The notes beneath the pieces were generated by a model. That model was not told the origin of the DNA. It worked only from the letters and a program-made list of their open reading frames with translations, and did no database searches. From assembly GCA_910822395.1 (NCBI GenBank), contig OU365335.1, forward strand, positions 1,240,001 through 1,304,000: a DNA stretch of 64,000 bases. The letters are read 5' to 3'. Shown one piece after another: positions 17,131 through 27,907 of this stretch. This DNA comes from Pseudoclavibacter triregionum (GTDB lineage: Bacteria > Actinomycetota > Actinomycetes > Actinomycetales > Microbacteriaceae). Numbering within the stretch: the stretch's first letter is position 1; each line of letters starts with the position of its first letter. The position numbers and the translations under genes were made by a program.

Positions 17131-17136
17131 TAGAAT
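17131..17136 (+). promoter_or_regulatory. -10 element TAGAAT of the ilv operon
   Basis: TAGAAT lies 6 nt before the ilvD ATG. A leaderless ilvD message leaves no room for a leader-peptide attenuator or T-box before this operon; none is visible in 16961-17142. Confidence 0.55.
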
Positions 17137-17142
17137 GCCGTC

Positions 17143-18873
17143 ATGTCGCCCGAAGATGCACCCCGCCCCGAGATCGACCTCAAGCCCCGCAGCCGCGACG
17201 TCACCGACGGCCTCGAAAAGGCCGCCTCCCGCGGCATGCTCCGCGCCGTCGGCATGGGCGACGACGACTGGGACAAGCCGCAGATCGGCGTCGCCTCGAG
17301 CTGGAACGAGGTGACCCCCTGCAACCTCTCGCTCGACCGCCTCGCCCAGGGCTGCAAGGAGGGCGTGCACGCCGGCGGCGGCTACCCGCTCCAGTTCGGC
17401 ACGATCTCCGTCTCGGACGGCATCTCCATGGGCCACGAGGGCATGCACTTCTCGCTCGTCTCGCGCGAGGTCATCGCCGACTCGGTCGAGACCGTCGTCA
17501 TGGCCGAGCGCCTCGACGGCACGGTGCTCCTCGCCGGCTGCGACAAGTCGCTCCCCGGCATGCTCATGGCGGCCGCCCGCCTCGGTCTCGCGAGCGTCTT
17601 CCTCTACGCCGGCTCCATCGCCCCCGGCACCGTGCGCCTCTCGGACGGCACCGTGAAGGACAACGTCACGATCATCGACGCCTTCGAGGCCGTCGGCGCG
17701 TGCAAGGCCGGCCTCATGTCCGAGGAGGACGTGAAGCGCATCGAGGAGGCCATCTGCCCGGGCGAGGGCGCCTGCGGCGGCTTCTACACGGCGAACACCA
17801 TGGCCTCGGTCGCCGAGGCGCTCGGCATGTCCGTCCCCGGCTCGTCCGCCCCGCCCTCGGCCGACCGCCGCCGCGACTACTACGCGCACAAGTCGGGCGA
17901 GGCCGTCGTGAACATGATCCGCCAGGGGCTCACGACGAAGGACATCCTCACGAAGAAGGCCTTCGAGAACGCGACCGCCGTCGTCATGGCCATGGGCGGC
18001 TCGACGAACGCCGTCCTCCACCTCCTCGCGATCGCCCGCGAGGCCGAGGTCGACTTCACCCTCGACGACTTCAACCGGATCGCCGACAAGGTGCCGCACC
18101 TCGCCGACATGAAGCCATTCGGCAAGTACGTCATGAACGACGTCGACCGCGTCGGCGGCATGCCCGTCGTCATGAACGCGCTGCTCGAGGCCGGCCTCAT
18201 CCACGGCGACGCGATGACCGTCACAGGCAGGACCGTGGCCGAGAACTTCGCCGAGATGGCGCTGACGCGCCCGATCGACCCGCTCGACGGCGAGGTCATC
18301 CACACGCTCGACGACCCGATCCACGAGAAGGGCGGCATCGCCATCCTCCGCGGCTCGCTCGCCCCCGAGGGCGCCGTCGTGAAGTCGGCCGGCTTCGACC
18401 TCGAGGTGTTCGAGGGCCCGGCGCGCGTCTTCGAGCGCGAGCGCGAGGCCATGGACGCCCTCACCGAGGGGAAGATCCAGCACGGCGAGGTCGTCGTCAT
18501 CCGCTACGAGGGCCCCAAGGGCGGCCCCGGCATGCGCGAGATGCTCGCCATCACCGGCGCCATGAAGGGTGCGGGCCTCGGCAAGGACGTACTACTCTTG
18601 ACGGACGGACGATTCTCGGGCGGCACAACCGGCCTCTGCATCGGCCACGTCGCACCGGAGGCAGTCGATGGAGGACCCATCGCCTTCGTCCGCGATGGAG
18701 ATCTCATTCGGGTCGACATGGCGGCCCGCTCGATCGACCTGATCGTCGACGACGCGGAGCTCGCCGCACGCCGCGAAGGCTGGGCGCCGCTTCCCCCGCG
18801 CTATGAGCGCGGCGTGCTCGCGAAGTTCGCGAAGCTCGTCCGCTCCGCGTCCGAGGGCGCGGTCACGGGCTGA
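17143..18873 (+). CDS. ilvD: Dihydroxy-acid dehydratase
   Basis: A 576-aa iron-sulfur enzyme that dehydrates 2,3-dihydroxy-isovalerate and -methylvalerate to the 2-keto acids of valine and isoleucine synthesis. Signature cysteines and loops are present: [36 protein letters not shown] and [18 protein letters not shown]; the C-terminal domain has [22 protein letters not shown] (in part). It opens the operon ilvD-ilvB-ilvN-ilvC, with only 14 nt before ilvB. An oddity: codons from about 18568 to 18714 switch to rarely used ones (GTA, CTA, TTG, GGA, CGA, ACA, GAT, ATT) although the protein sequence stays conserved, unlike the rest of the gene. Confidence 0.97.
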   Translation: MSPEDAPRPEIDLKPRSRDVTDGLEKAASRGMLRAVGMGDDDWDKPQIGVASSWNEVTPCNLSLDRLAQGCKEGVHAGGGYPLQFGTISVSDGISMGHEGMHFSLVSREVIADSVETVVMAERLDGTVLLAGCDKSLPGMLMAAARLGLASVFLYAGSIAPGTVRLSDGTVKDNVTIIDAFEAVGACKAGLMSEEDVKRIEEAICPGEGACGGFYTANTMASVAEALGMSVPGSSAPPSADRRRDYYAHKSGEAVVNMIRQGLTTKDILTKKAFENATAVVMAMGGSTNAVLHLLAIAREAEVDFTLDDFNRIADKVPHLADMKPFGKYVMNDVDRVGGMPVVMNALLEAGLIHGDAMTVTGRTVAENFAEMALTRPIDPLDGEVIHTLDDPIHEKGGIAILRGSLAPEGAVVKSAGFDLEVFEGPARVFEREREAMDALTEGKIQHGEVVVIRYEGPKGGPGMREMLAITGAMKGAGLGKDVLLLTDGRFSGGTTGLCIGHVAPEAVDGGPIAFVRDGDLIRVDMAARSIDLIVDDAELAARREGWAPLPPRYERGVLAKFAKLVRSASEGAVTG

Positions 18874-18887
18874 CATCCCAACGCACG

Positions 18888-20771
18888 ATGTCCACGACGC
18901 CCAGCGAATCCCCGCACGCATCTCCCGCGACGCTCGCCGCCAAAGCGGCTCGCGAGACCAGCGCGGCCCGCCCCCGAGGCGCGGCCGCCCCGAACGAACA
19001 GGTTGCAATGAACAAGGCCACCACGCAGCGGCTCACGGGAGCCGAGGCGGTCGTGCGCTCGCTCGTCGAGCTCGGCGTCACGGACGTCTTCGGCCTCCCC
19101 GGCGGAGCCATCCTCCCCGTCTACGACCCCCTCCTCGACGCCAAGGGCATCCGGCACATCCTCGTCCGCCACGAGCAGGGCGCCGGCCACGCGGCCGAGG
19201 GCTACGCCTCGGCGACCGGCAAGGTCGGCGTCTGCATCGCGACGAGCGGCCCCGGCGCGACGAACCTCGTCACCGCCATCGCCGACGCCTACATGGACTC
19301 GGTGCCCCTCCTCGCGATCACCGGCCAGGTGTTCTCGACCCTCATGGGCACGGACGCCTTCCAGGAGGCCGACATCGTCGGCATCACGATGCCGATCACG
19401 AAGCACTCCTTCCTCGTGAAGAGGGCCGAGGACATCCCCGGCGCGATCGCGGCGGCGTACCAGATCGCCTCGACCGGCCGCCCGGGCCCCGTCCTCGTCG
19501 ACATCACGAAGGACGCCCAGCAGGCCGAGTTCGACTTCTCGTGGCCGCCGAAGGTGGAGCTGCCGGGCTACCGGCCGATCCTCCGCGCCCACGGCAAGCA
19601 GATCGCGGCCGCCGCGCAGCTCATCCGCGAGGCGAAGAAGCCCGTCTTCTACCTCGGCGGCGGCATCGTCCGCGCCGGCGCGGCGAAGGAGGTGCAGGCG
19701 CTCGTCGAGCGCACGGGCGCCCCGGCCGTGACGACCCTCATGGCGCGCGGCGCGTTCCCCGACTCGCACGAGCAGAACCTCGGGATGCCCGGCATGCACG
19801 GCACCGTGCCCGCCGTGCTCGCCCTCCAGGAAGCCGACCTCCTCGTCGCCATCGGCGCGCGCTTCGACGACCGCGTCACCGGCAAGGCGGAGCTCTTCGC
19901 GCCCCACGCGAAGATCGTCCACGTCGACATCGACCCCGCCGAGATCGGCAAGATCCGCACGGCGGACGTGCCGATCGTCGGCGACGCGAAGGAGGTCGCG
20001 GAGGATCTCCTCGCGGCCATCGACGCCGAGTGGGGCGAGGAGCGCCCCGAGCTCGAGGCGTGGTGGGAGTGGCTCGGGAAGCTCCGCGAGGAGTACCCTC
20101 TCGGCTTCGCGCCGACGACCGACGGCCTGCTCGCCCCGCAGGCGATCATCCGCCGCATCTCCGAGCTCACCGGCCCCGAGGCGATCTACGCCGCGGGCGT
20201 CGGCCAGCACCAGATGTGGTCGGCCCAGTTCATCGAGTTCGAGCGGCCGAACTCGTGGCTCAACTCCGGAGGCGCCGGGACGATGGGCTACGCGGTGCCG
20301 GCGGCCATGGGCGCGAAGGTCGGCGAGCCCGACCGGGTCGTCTGGGCCATCGACGGCGACGGCTGCTTCCAGATGACGAACCAGGAGCTCGCGACCTGCG
20401 CGATCAACAGGATCCCGATCAAGGTCGCCGTCATCAACAACTCGTCGCTCGGCATGGTGCGCCAGTGGCAGACGCTCTTCTACGACGGCCGCTACTCGAA
20501 CACCGACCTCAACACGGGGCACGAGACGGCGATGATCCCCGACTTCGTGAAGCTCGCCGACGCCTACGGGGCGCTCGGCATCCGCGTCACGAAGGAGGAG
20601 GAGGTCGACGACGCGATCACGCTGGCGCTCGAGACGAACGACCGCCCGGTCATCATCGACTTCGTCGTGAGCCGCGACGCCATGGTGTGGCCGATGGTGC
20701 CGCAGGGCGTCTCGAACAGCTTCGTGCAGTACGCCCGCGACCACTCGCCGGCGTGGATGGAGGACGAGTAA
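18888..20771 (+). CDS. ilvB: Acetolactate synthase large subunit
   Basis: A 627-aa ThDP enzyme condensing two pyruvates, or pyruvate and 2-ketobutyrate, in the first common step of branched-chain synthesis. Features: [20 protein letters not shown] with [13 protein letters not shown] carrying the catalytic Glu, the central FAD/TH3 domain ([11 protein letters not shown]) and the ThDP-binding [12 protein letters not shown]...[13 protein letters not shown] motif. ATG 18888 gives a ~40-residue polar N-terminal extension; ATG 19009 (MNKATTQRL) would match the usual bacterial length and cannot be excluded. It is followed after 3 nt by ilvN, its regulatory subunit. Confidence 0.96.
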   Translation: MSTTPSESPHASPATLAAKAARETSAARPRGAAAPNEQVAMNKATTQRLTGAEAVVRSLVELGVTDVFGLPGGAILPVYDPLLDAKGIRHILVRHEQGAGHAAEGYASATGKVGVCIATSGPGATNLVTAIADAYMDSVPLLAITGQVFSTLMGTDAFQEADIVGITMPITKHSFLVKRAEDIPGAIAAAYQIASTGRPGPVLVDITKDAQQAEFDFSWPPKVELPGYRPILRAHGKQIAAAAQLIREAKKPVFYLGGGIVRAGAAKEVQALVERTGAPAVTTLMARGAFPDSHEQNLGMPGMHGTVPAVLALQEADLLVAIGARFDDRVTGKAELFAPHAKIVHVDIDPAEIGKIRTADVPIVGDAKEVAEDLLAAIDAEWGEERPELEAWWEWLGKLREEYPLGFAPTTDGLLAPQAIIRRISELTGPEAIYAAGVGQHQMWSAQFIEFERPNSWLNSGGAGTMGYAVPAAMGAKVGEPDRVVWAIDGDGCFQMTNQELATCAINRIPIKVAVINNSSLGMVRQWQTLFYDGRYSNTDLNTGHETAMIPDFVKLADAYGALGIRVTKEEEVDDAITLALETNDRPVIIDFVVSRDAMVWPMVPQGVSNSFVQYARDHSPAWMEDE

Positions 20772-20774
20772 GCC

Positions 20775-21284
20775 ATGTCGACCCACGTGCTCTCCCTCCT
20801 CGTCGAGGACAAGCCCGGCCTGCTCACCCGCGTGGCGGGCCTGTTCGCCCGCCGCGGCTTCAACATCGAGTCGCTCGCGGTCGGGAAGTCGGAGACCCCC
20901 GGCCTCTCGCGCATGACCGTCGTCGTCGACGTCGAGGACGTCCCGCTCGAGCAGGTGACGAAGCAGCTCAACAAGCTCGTCAACGTCATCAAGATCGTCG
21001 AGCTCGGGGCCGACAGCTCGGTCCAGCGCGAGCACATGCTCATCAAGGTGCGGGCCGACGCGGCCACGCGCGCGCAGATCATCGAGCTCGTGAACCTCTT
21101 CCGGGCCCGCGTCGTCGACACGAACCCGGACTCGCTCGTCATCGAGACGACGGGCGACTCGGGCAAGGTCCGGGCGCTCCTGCGCAACCTCGAGCCGTAC
21201 GGCGTGAAGGAGCTCGTCCAGTCGGGCCTGCTCGCCGTCTCGCGCGGCCCCCGCTCGATGTCCGAGCGTGTCGGCAAGGCCTAG
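20775..21284 (+). CDS. ilvN: Acetolactate synthase small (regulatory) subunit
   Basis: A 169-aa regulatory subunit that activates IlvB and confers valine feedback inhibition. The N-terminal ACT domain (HVLSLLVEDKPGLLTRVAGL, FARRGFNIESLAVG) is followed by the ALS_ss_C domain (ELVNLFRARVVDTNPDSLVI, ETTGDSGKVRALLRNLEPYG, ELVQSGLLAVSRG). Length is typical. It starts 3 nt after ilvB and precedes ilvC by 111 nt. Confidence 0.96.
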   Translation: MSTHVLSLLVEDKPGLLTRVAGLFARRGFNIESLAVGKSETPGLSRMTVVVDVEDVPLEQVTKQLNKLVNVIKIVELGADSSVQREHMLIKVRADAATRAQIIELVNLFRARVVDTNPDSLVIETTGDSGKVRALLRNLEPYGVKELVQSGLLAVSRGPRSMSERVGKA

Positions 21285-22421
<1,137 letters not shown>

Positions 22422-22436
22422 CTCCCGGAGGTCCCT

Positions 22437-22468
22437 GAAGGCCCTGTCGCTCCCGCGGCGGGGCCTTC
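22437..22468 (+). terminator. Terminator of the ilvDBNC operon
   Basis: GAAGGCCC and GGGCCTTC arms around a GC-rich loop, 15 nt after the ilvC stop and before the next promoter. Confidence 0.55.
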
Positions 22469-22483
22469 GGCGCGTCCGCCTGA

Positions 22484-22489
22484 GAGAAT
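22484..22489 (+). promoter_or_regulatory. -10-like GAGAAT of the ABC exporter gene
   Basis: GAGAAT stands 6 nt before the ATG at 22496, the leaderless spacing used elsewhere in this window. That ATG is not in the frame of the long ORF, which begins at 22488 inside this hexamer. Confidence 0.4.
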
Positions 22490-24326
22490 GAGGCAATGCG
22501 CTCGCTCCTCCGGATCCTCTTCCTTCACCCGCGAGCTCTCGGGCTACTACCTCGGCATCGTCATCGCCTCCGTGCTCGTCGCGGCCGCCGGCCTCGCCTC
22601 GCCCTTCCTCATCGGGCGCGCGACCGACGTCGTCGTGAAGGCCGTCTCGGGGCAGCTCGTCGGCGACGAGGCCGTGCGATCCGTCCTCCTCCTCGCCCTC
22701 CTCATGCTCGTCGCCGAGCTCGCCTCCGTCGCGATCTCGAGCTGGGGCGGCTATCTCGGCGATGTGTGCAGCGCCCGCATGCGCGCGCTCCTGTCGACCC
22801 GCTACTACGCGCAGCTGCTCTCCCTCCCGCAGCGGTACTTCGACGAGGAGCTCACGGGCACGATCGTGAACCGCCTCAACCGCTCGATCATCGAGACGAC
22901 GAACTTCCTCAAGTCGTTCGCGAACACCTTCTTCACGATGCTTCTCACGACGGTCGCCGTGCTCGTCATCACGGCGGTCTACGCGTGGCCGCTCGCGGTG
23001 CTCCTCGCGATCATGTTCCCGCTCTACGTGTGGCTCACGACGCTCACGAGCCGCCACTGGCAGGAGGTCGAGGGCCGCAAGAACACCGAGATCGACAAGG
23101 CGTCCGGCCGCTTCTCCGAGGTCGTCGCGCAGCTGCCGGTCGTGAAGAGCTTCGTGCAGGAGCGCCGCGAGCTCGGCCTGTTCTCGGACGGCTTCGACCG
23201 CACGATCTCGCTCACGCGGGAGCAGTCGCGCCGCTGGCACCTCATGGACGCCCTCCGCCGCGGCGTCCTCGGCCTCGTGCTCTTCGGCATGATGGCGATC
23301 ATCTTCGTCAAGACGGCGACAGGGGAGTTCTCGGTCGGCGACATGGTGCTGCTCATCCAGCTCATCGCGATGGCCCGGCAGCCGGTCACGATGATGTCCT
23401 TCATCATCGACGCCGGCCAGCACGCGATCGCGGGCTCGAAGGACTACTTCGAGGTCATGGACCTCGAGCCCGAGCGGATGGACGGCGCCGTCGCCCGTGC
23501 CGTCTCGGCGGCCCGCGGCGAGGCGGCTCCGAAGCCCGACCCCTCCGCACCCGCCGTCGAGCTGCGCGGCGTCTCCTTCGCGTACGGCGAGGGCGAGCGC
23601 GACGTGCTCGAGGACATCTCCCTCGCCATCCGCCCGGGGGAGCGGGTTGCGTTCATCGGCGAGTCCGGCGCCGGCAAGACGACGCTCGTGAGCCTGCTGC
23701 TCGGGCTCTACCCGATCCACGCGGGCGAGATCCTCGTCGAGGGCCGCTCCGCCTCGGCGCTCGAGGCCTCCGAGCTGCGCGAGCGCATCGCCGTCGTCTT
23801 CCAGGACGCCTCGCTCTTCTCCGGCACGATCCGCGAGAACATCGCCTACGCGCGCCCCGAGGCGTCGGAGGCCGAGATCGAGGCGGCGGCGAAGCGGGCG
23901 AACGCGGACGCCTTCATCCGCCGCTTCCCGGAGGGCTACGACTCGCTCATCGGCGAGCGCGGCCTCAAGCTCTCGGGCGGCCAGCGGCAGCGCATCGCGA
24001 TCGCGCGCGCGATCCTCAAGGACGCGCCGATCCTCGTGCTCGACGAGGCGACGAGCGCGCTCGACACGAAGTCCGAGCGGCAGGTGCAGGCCGGCCTCGA
24101 CGCGCTCATGGAGGGCCGCACGAGCCTCATCATCGCCCACCGCCTCTCGACGATCGCGGGCGTCGACCGCATCGTCACGCTTCGGGACGGTCGGGTCGAC
24201 GAGGTCGGCTCGCCGCCCGAGCTCGCGGCATCGGGCGGCCTCTACGCGGAGCTGCTCGCGCTGCAGGCCTCGGGGCGCGCGGCGGATCGGAAGCGGCTCG
24301 CGAAGGAGTTCGAGATCGGGGTGTAG
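22488..24326 (+). CDS. ABC exporter, fused permease and ATPase
   Basis: A half-transporter of about 610 aa. Six membrane helices (from LSGYYLGIVIASVLVAAAGL) precede an ATPase with Walker A GESGAGKTT, Q-loop VVFQDASLFSG, signature LSGGQRQR, Walker B ILVLDEATSALD and H-loop IIAHRLST, so it should form a homodimeric or heterodimeric exporter; substrate unknown. The N-terminus is problematic. ATG 22488 yields an unlikely MRQCARSSGSSS, whereas ATG 22496 yields MRSLLRIL, which becomes continuous with SFTRELSGYYLG only if one T near 22520 is dropped. I infer that 22496 is the true start and that a one-base insertion, biological or technical, is present. Confidence 0.85.
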   Translation: MRQCARSSGSSSFTRELSGYYLGIVIASVLVAAAGLASPFLIGRATDVVVKAVSGQLVGDEAVRSVLLLALLMLVAELASVAISSWGGYLGDVCSARMRALLSTRYYAQLLSLPQRYFDEELTGTIVNRLNRSIIETTNFLKSFANTFFTMLLTTVAVLVITAVYAWPLAVLLAIMFPLYVWLTTLTSRHWQEVEGRKNTEIDKASGRFSEVVAQLPVVKSFVQERRELGLFSDGFDRTISLTREQSRRWHLMDALRRGVLGLVLFGMMAIIFVKTATGEFSVGDMVLLIQLIAMARQPVTMMSFIIDAGQHAIAGSKDYFEVMDLEPERMDGAVARAVSAARGEAAPKPDPSAPAVELRGVSFAYGEGERDVLEDISLAIRPGERVAFIGESGAGKTTLVSLLLGLYPIHAGEILVEGRSASALEASELRERIAVVFQDASLFSGTIRENIAYARPEASEAEIEAAAKRANADAFIRRFPEGYDSLIGERGLKLSGGQRQRIAIARAILKDAPILVLDEATSALDTKSERQVQAGLDALMEGRTSLIIAHRLSTIAGVDRIVTLRDGRVDEVGSPPELAASGGLYAELLALQASGRAADRKRLAKEFEIGV

Positions 24327-24355
24327 GCGGCGGGGCCCGGGCGCTCACGCACGGC

Positions 24356-25183
24356 TCAGCGCATGCCGTAGAGCCGCGCCTGCGTCGCCCCGACGGCCTC
24401 GTCCATCGGCTCGCCGCGCAGCGTCGAGAGGCCGGCGAGCGCGCCGCGGAGGCCCGTCGCGAGTTCGGCGGCGAGGCCGTCGACGGCCGCCTCGGCCTGC
24501 GTCACGGCGATGGGCTCGGCGGGCAGGTCGCTCTCGAGGAGCAGCCGATCCGCGGGCATCGCGAGGAGCGCCTCGCGCCCGCGACGCCGCTCGAGCAGCT
24601 CGGGGTGCGCGGAGAGGCAGCCGCCGAGCGCGACGAGATGCCGCAGCTCCTGCGATCCGGGCGCGACGCGGTGGAGCACGGGCACGACGTTCCGCTCCGC
24701 GACGCGCGCCTCGGCGAGCGTCCCCACGACCTCGTTCACGGCGCGGACGGCGTGGATCGAGACGACGACCGGCTCGTCGGGCCCACGCCGCTCGCCCTCC
24801 TCGCCCGCGAACTCGAGGATGCGCCGGAGCACGCGCGTCTGCAGCTCAGCGGGCGCCTGTGCGAGCCGTCGAGGGGCGAAGTCGAGGCCTACCTCGCCGA
24901 CGAAGCGCGTGCGGCGGAGACCGTCCGCGAAGGCCTCGAGCTCGGCCTCGGCCTGCGCCTCGCCCTCGATGCGCCAGGGGTGGAAGCCGAGCGACCAGCG
25001 CGGCGGCGCCACGCCGTCGAGCTCGCCGAGAGCCGCGTCGACGAGCTCGAGGAAGGAGGACGGCGTGAGCGTCTGGGCGACGAGCGCGATGCCGTCCGCC
25101 TCGAGCGCCGCGAGCAGCCGCCGCCGCGCCGGCCATCCCTCGAGGAAGTCGAGGTGGCAGTGCGCGTCGACGAGCGTCGGCAT
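24356..25183 (-). CDS. TatD family metal-dependent hydrolase
   Basis: A 275-aa amidohydrolase-fold protein. Metal ligands are visible in LVDAHCHLDFL, LGFHPWR, GEVGLDFAPR and LLLESDLP, matching TatD-type DNases; the usual IHxR segment is VVSIHAVRAVNEV. It lies 1 nt after the stop of the ThiF/TcdA-like gene (TGA-G-ATG), so the two form one operon. Sequence is divergent from housekeeping TatD, so nuclease activity is inferred from the family only. It converges on the ABC exporter gene. Confidence 0.8.
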   Translation of the reverse strand: MPTLVDAHCHLDFLEGWPARRRLLAALEADGIALVAQTLTPSSFLELVDAALGELDGVAPPRWSLGFHPWRIEGEAQAEAELEAFADGLRRTRFVGEVGLDFAPRRLAQAPAELQTRVLRRILEFAGEEGERRGPDEPVVVSIHAVRAVNEVVGTLAEARVAERNVVPVLHRVAPGSQELRHLVALGGCLSAHPELLERRRGREALLAMPADRLLLESDLPAEPIAVTQAEAAVDGLAAELATGLRGALAGLSTLRGEPMDEAVGATQARLYGMR

Positions 25184-25184
25184 C

Positions 25185-25979
25185 TCAGGCCCCCGGGCCG
25201 GCCTCGTCGACGGCCTCGGCGACCGCGACCGTGCCATCGCGCAGCCGCGGCGGCTCCGGCATCGGCTCGAGCCCCGCGAGCCGGCGGATCGCGAGCCCCG
25301 CGAGCATCTGCCCCATGATCGGCGGCATGTAGCTCATCGAGCCGAGCGTCTCGGCCTTCGTCGTCCCGTCGCCCTCGATCGCAACCGGCAGCTCGCTCGA
25401 GGAGAGGACCTCGAGCCCGAGGATGCCCCGCCGGCGGCACTCCTTCCGGATGATCCGCGAGAGCGGGCACGCCCGCGTCTCCTCGATGCGCGCGAACTCG
25501 AGCCGGCACGGGTCCAGCTTGTTCGCGGCGCCCATCGAGGAGAGGAGGCGGATGCCGCGCTCGGCGCACCAGCGCGCGATCGCGAGCTTCTGCGAGACGG
25601 TGTCGATGCAGTCGATGACGTAGTCGGGGCGGGGGAGCGCATCGAGGGTCTCGCCGGCGCCGTCCTTCGAGAGGTAGGCGCGGACGGCCGTGACCCGGCA
25701 GTCGGGGTTGATGTCGGCGATCATCTCGGCCATGAGCTCGGCCTTCTCGCGCCCGATCGTCGAGACGAAGGCGATCGCCTGCCGGTTGATGTTGCTCGCC
25801 TCGACGACATCCCGGTCGAGCACGACGAGCGAGCCGACCCCGCCGCGCGCGAGCGCCGCGGCGCAGGCCGAGCCGACCCCGCCGAGACCGAGCACCCAGA
25901 CGGTCGCCCCCTCGAGCGCCTCGAGCCCGGCGTCGCCGAGCACGAGCCGCAGGCGCGCGAGCCGTTCGCTCTGGGCCAT
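25185..25979 (-). CDS. TcdA/ThiF-type E1-like protein (t6A dehydratase family)
   Basis: A 264-aa E1-like adenylating enzyme. The nucleotide-binding segment is VWVLGLGGVGSACAAALARG, followed by LVVLDRDVVEASNINRQAIA, TIGREKAELMAEMIADINPD and YVIDCIDTVSQKLAIARWC; SSMGAANKLDPC is typical of TcdA/CsdL, which cyclises threonylcarbamoyladenosine in tRNA. The C-terminal part carries KECRRRGILGLEVLSSSELP. ATG 25979 follows GGGAGG. Assignment to TcdA rather than another ThiF paralogue is by motif similarity. Confidence 0.82.
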   Translation of the reverse strand: MAQSERLARLRLVLGDAGLEALEGATVWVLGLGGVGSACAAALARGGVGSLVVLDRDVVEASNINRQAIAFVSTIGREKAELMAEMIADINPDCRVTAVRAYLSKDGAGETLDALPRPDYVIDCIDTVSQKLAIARWCAERGIRLLSSMGAANKLDPCRLEFARIEETRACPLSRIIRKECRRRGILGLEVLSSSELPVAIEGDGTTKAETLGSMSYMPPIMGQMLAGLAIRRLAGLEPMPEPPRLRDGTVAVAEAVDEAGPGA

Positions 25980-26100
25980 ATCCGCCTCCCGGGTCGTCGT
26001 CGTGAGCACGCTACCGGGCGGTGGCGCGGCGATGCGAGGGCGCCCGGAGGCATCGCCGAGCGGCCGCGCCTGCGGGTGCGGGTCGGCTGCTCGACATGTC

Positions 26101-27747
26101 CTAGAACGGCGGCGGCGCTTCCGGCTGTGGCGGGGCTTCCGGCCGTGGCGGGGCTCCCGGCGACACCGGGTCGCAGGCGGAGGGCGCGGTCTCGCCGTCG
26201 GGGCGATGGTCGTCCTGATGAGCGTGTCCGGGGGCGTTCGGGCCGCCTCTGGATCGGGCGCGTGGTCCGGTGTCTGCGTGCGGTGCCGCAGCAGTGAAGC
26301 GGGGTCGGGTGTGGTGGGGGCGGTCGGTGTAGGTGCGGCCGGTGGGGGAGGTCCAGTCGAGGTGGCCGTCGGCGTGCTGTCGGACGGTCCAGGCGGTGTG
26401 GTGCTTGAGGGTGTGGTGCCAGCGGCAGAGGTGGGCGAGGTTCCCGAGCGCGGTGGGACCGCCGTGGGCGGCGTCGATGGTGTGGTCGAGGTCGCAGCGG
26501 GGCGCGGGGCGGCGGCATCCGGGGAAGCGGCAGTGGCGGTCGCGGGCGGCGAGGGTGGCGCGCATGGCGGCCGAGGGGGCGTAGCGGTCGACGGCGAGGG
26601 GGACCTCGCGGATGGGGTCGGTGAGGATGCGGGCCAGCGTGGGCGCCTCGGCGGCGAGCTCGCGGGCGATGTCGAGGGGGATGGGGCCGACGCCGGCCAG
26701 ATCGGCGGACTCGGTGTCGGTGCCGAGGAGCGAGAGGACGGGGACGGTGATGGCGATGCGGGCGTCCAGGCGCCGCGCGCCCTGGTCGGGTCGGGTGGCG
26801 ATCTGGGCGGCGTCGGCGGTGAGGAGGAGGTCGGCGAGCGTGTCGGCCATGCGGGCGCCGAGCGTGCGCGGGTCTGGGCGGCGCGGGTCCGGGCGGCGTG
26901 CGTCCGGCCGCGCGGCGGTGGGGTCTTCGGCCCGGCTCGCGCGCTCAGCTGGCTGCTCGGGTGCGCCGGCGTTCTCGGCTCGCTCCTCTGGTCGGCCGTG
27001 GCCCCCGGCCTGTGCCTCGGCCCGGTCGTCGGCCGGGAGCTCCGCGAGGACGACGGCGTGCTGGTGGAGGCGGTCGCGGATGGCGTGGGCGAGGACGGTG
27101 GGGAGGTAGGCCGTGAGGTAGGACATGCCGTCGGGCGCGTCGTCGACCCAGACGCGGCGGTCTTCGGCGGAGGCGCGGTGGCGGTCGTCGAGGGGGAGCT
27201 CGCGGGCTTCCTCGGCGAGGCGTCGGGCGATGAGGTCGAGCCGGCCCGGGGCATGCTCTCGGGCGGCCTCAAGGGCGGCGGCCTCATAGAGGGCCCGGCG
27301 GTGCTCGTCGTCGATGGGGGCGCCGTGGCGGGCGATGGCCTCGGCGTGCTGCTGGGTGATCTCGGCCCGGGCCCAGGCGGCGTGCGTGGCCGTGAATCGG
27401 GTGAGGAGGGTGTGGGAGGCGGTCATGGCGCGGGCGGTGGCGCGTTCGGAGCGGCCGGTCGCGAGGCCGGCCTCGGCGGCGGCCGAGCGCAGCTCGTGCT
27501 CCTGGGCGGCGCCGGGGAGGCCGTCGGCGCGGGCGAGGGCCTGCTCGTGGAGGGCGGCGAGGACGAGGGCGCGGGCGGAGGTGGCGTAGGCGACGAGGCG
27601 CTCGGCGGCCTGGAGGGCCTGGATGGGGTCGCCGGGTCCGGGGGCGTGTCTGGGACGGGCCCCAGCGGCCGCATCCGCCGCGTCGGCGGCGCCGGTTGCG
27701 TCCGCCCCATCGGCTGGGCGCGGGGTCCCGCGCCATGTCGTCGTCAT
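26101..27747 (-). CDS. DUF222/HNH endonuclease (13E12 repeat family)
   Basis: A 548-aa protein with the DUF222 domain in its first half and a C-terminal HNH nuclease: HCRFPGCRRPAPRCDLDHTI, then DAAHGGPTALGNLAHLCRWH and HTLKHH, with the zinc cysteines and catalytic His in place. The middle (about residues 235-295) is low-complexity, and the tail has PEAPPxPEAPP repeats. ATG 27747 is chosen because GGGGAGG precedes it at normal distance; the longer upstream frame runs through regulatory DNA. Mobile-like multicopy families of this kind in mycobacteria are DNA-damage induced, and two SOS-box-like sites lie in the upstream region. Confidence 0.85.
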   Translation of the reverse strand: MTTTWRGTPRPADGADATGAADAADAAAGARPRHAPGPGDPIQALQAAERLVAYATSARALVLAALHEQALARADGLPGAAQEHELRSAAAEAGLATGRSERATARAMTASHTLLTRFTATHAAWARAEITQQHAEAIARHGAPIDDEHRRALYEAAALEAAREHAPGRLDLIARRLAEEARELPLDDRHRASAEDRRVWVDDAPDGMSYLTAYLPTVLAHAIRDRLHQHAVVLAELPADDRAEAQAGGHGRPEERAENAGAPEQPAERASRAEDPTAARPDARRPDPRRPDPRTLGARMADTLADLLLTADAAQIATRPDQGARRLDARIAITVPVLSLLGTDTESADLAGVGPIPLDIARELAAEAPTLARILTDPIREVPLAVDRYAPSAAMRATLAARDRHCRFPGCRRPAPRCDLDHTIDAAHGGPTALGNLAHLCRWHHTLKHHTAWTVRQHADGHLDWTSPTGRTYTDRPHHTRPRFTAAAPHADTGPRARSRGGPNAPGHAHQDDHRPDGETAPSACDPVSPGAPPRPEAPPQPEAPPPF

Positions 27748-27788
27748 CGTCGCGCACCTCCCCTCGCTCGGCCTCGGCGACGGGTTCA

Positions 27789-27830
27789 TCGTACAGATGT
27801 TCCCTGAGAGGGAGCCGAACATCTGTGCGA
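27789..27830 (-). promoter_or_regulatory. Two SOS-box-like (LexA) sites before the HNH gene
   Basis: TCGTACAGATGTTCCC (27789-27804) and CCGAACATCTGTGCGA (27815-27830) each match the actinobacterial consensus GAAC-N4-GTTC with one core mismatch. Together they form an inverted repeat CAGATGTT/AACATCTG. They lie 42-83 nt upstream of the ATG, suitable for LexA control of this nuclease gene. Confidence 0.5.
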
Positions 27831-27907
27831 ATACTTGTGATGAGGTGCGACCGGCGGTCCCGCCCCCGACTCTGGCACGCCGACTCCGGCATCCCGCAGG
27901 GCCCGCG

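Noticed and set aside
16961-17142. T-box or peptide attenuator before ilvD
   Set aside because: The predicted -10 is 6 nt from the ATG, leaving no leader; no Ile/Val/Leu-rich mini-ORF or T-box core was seen.
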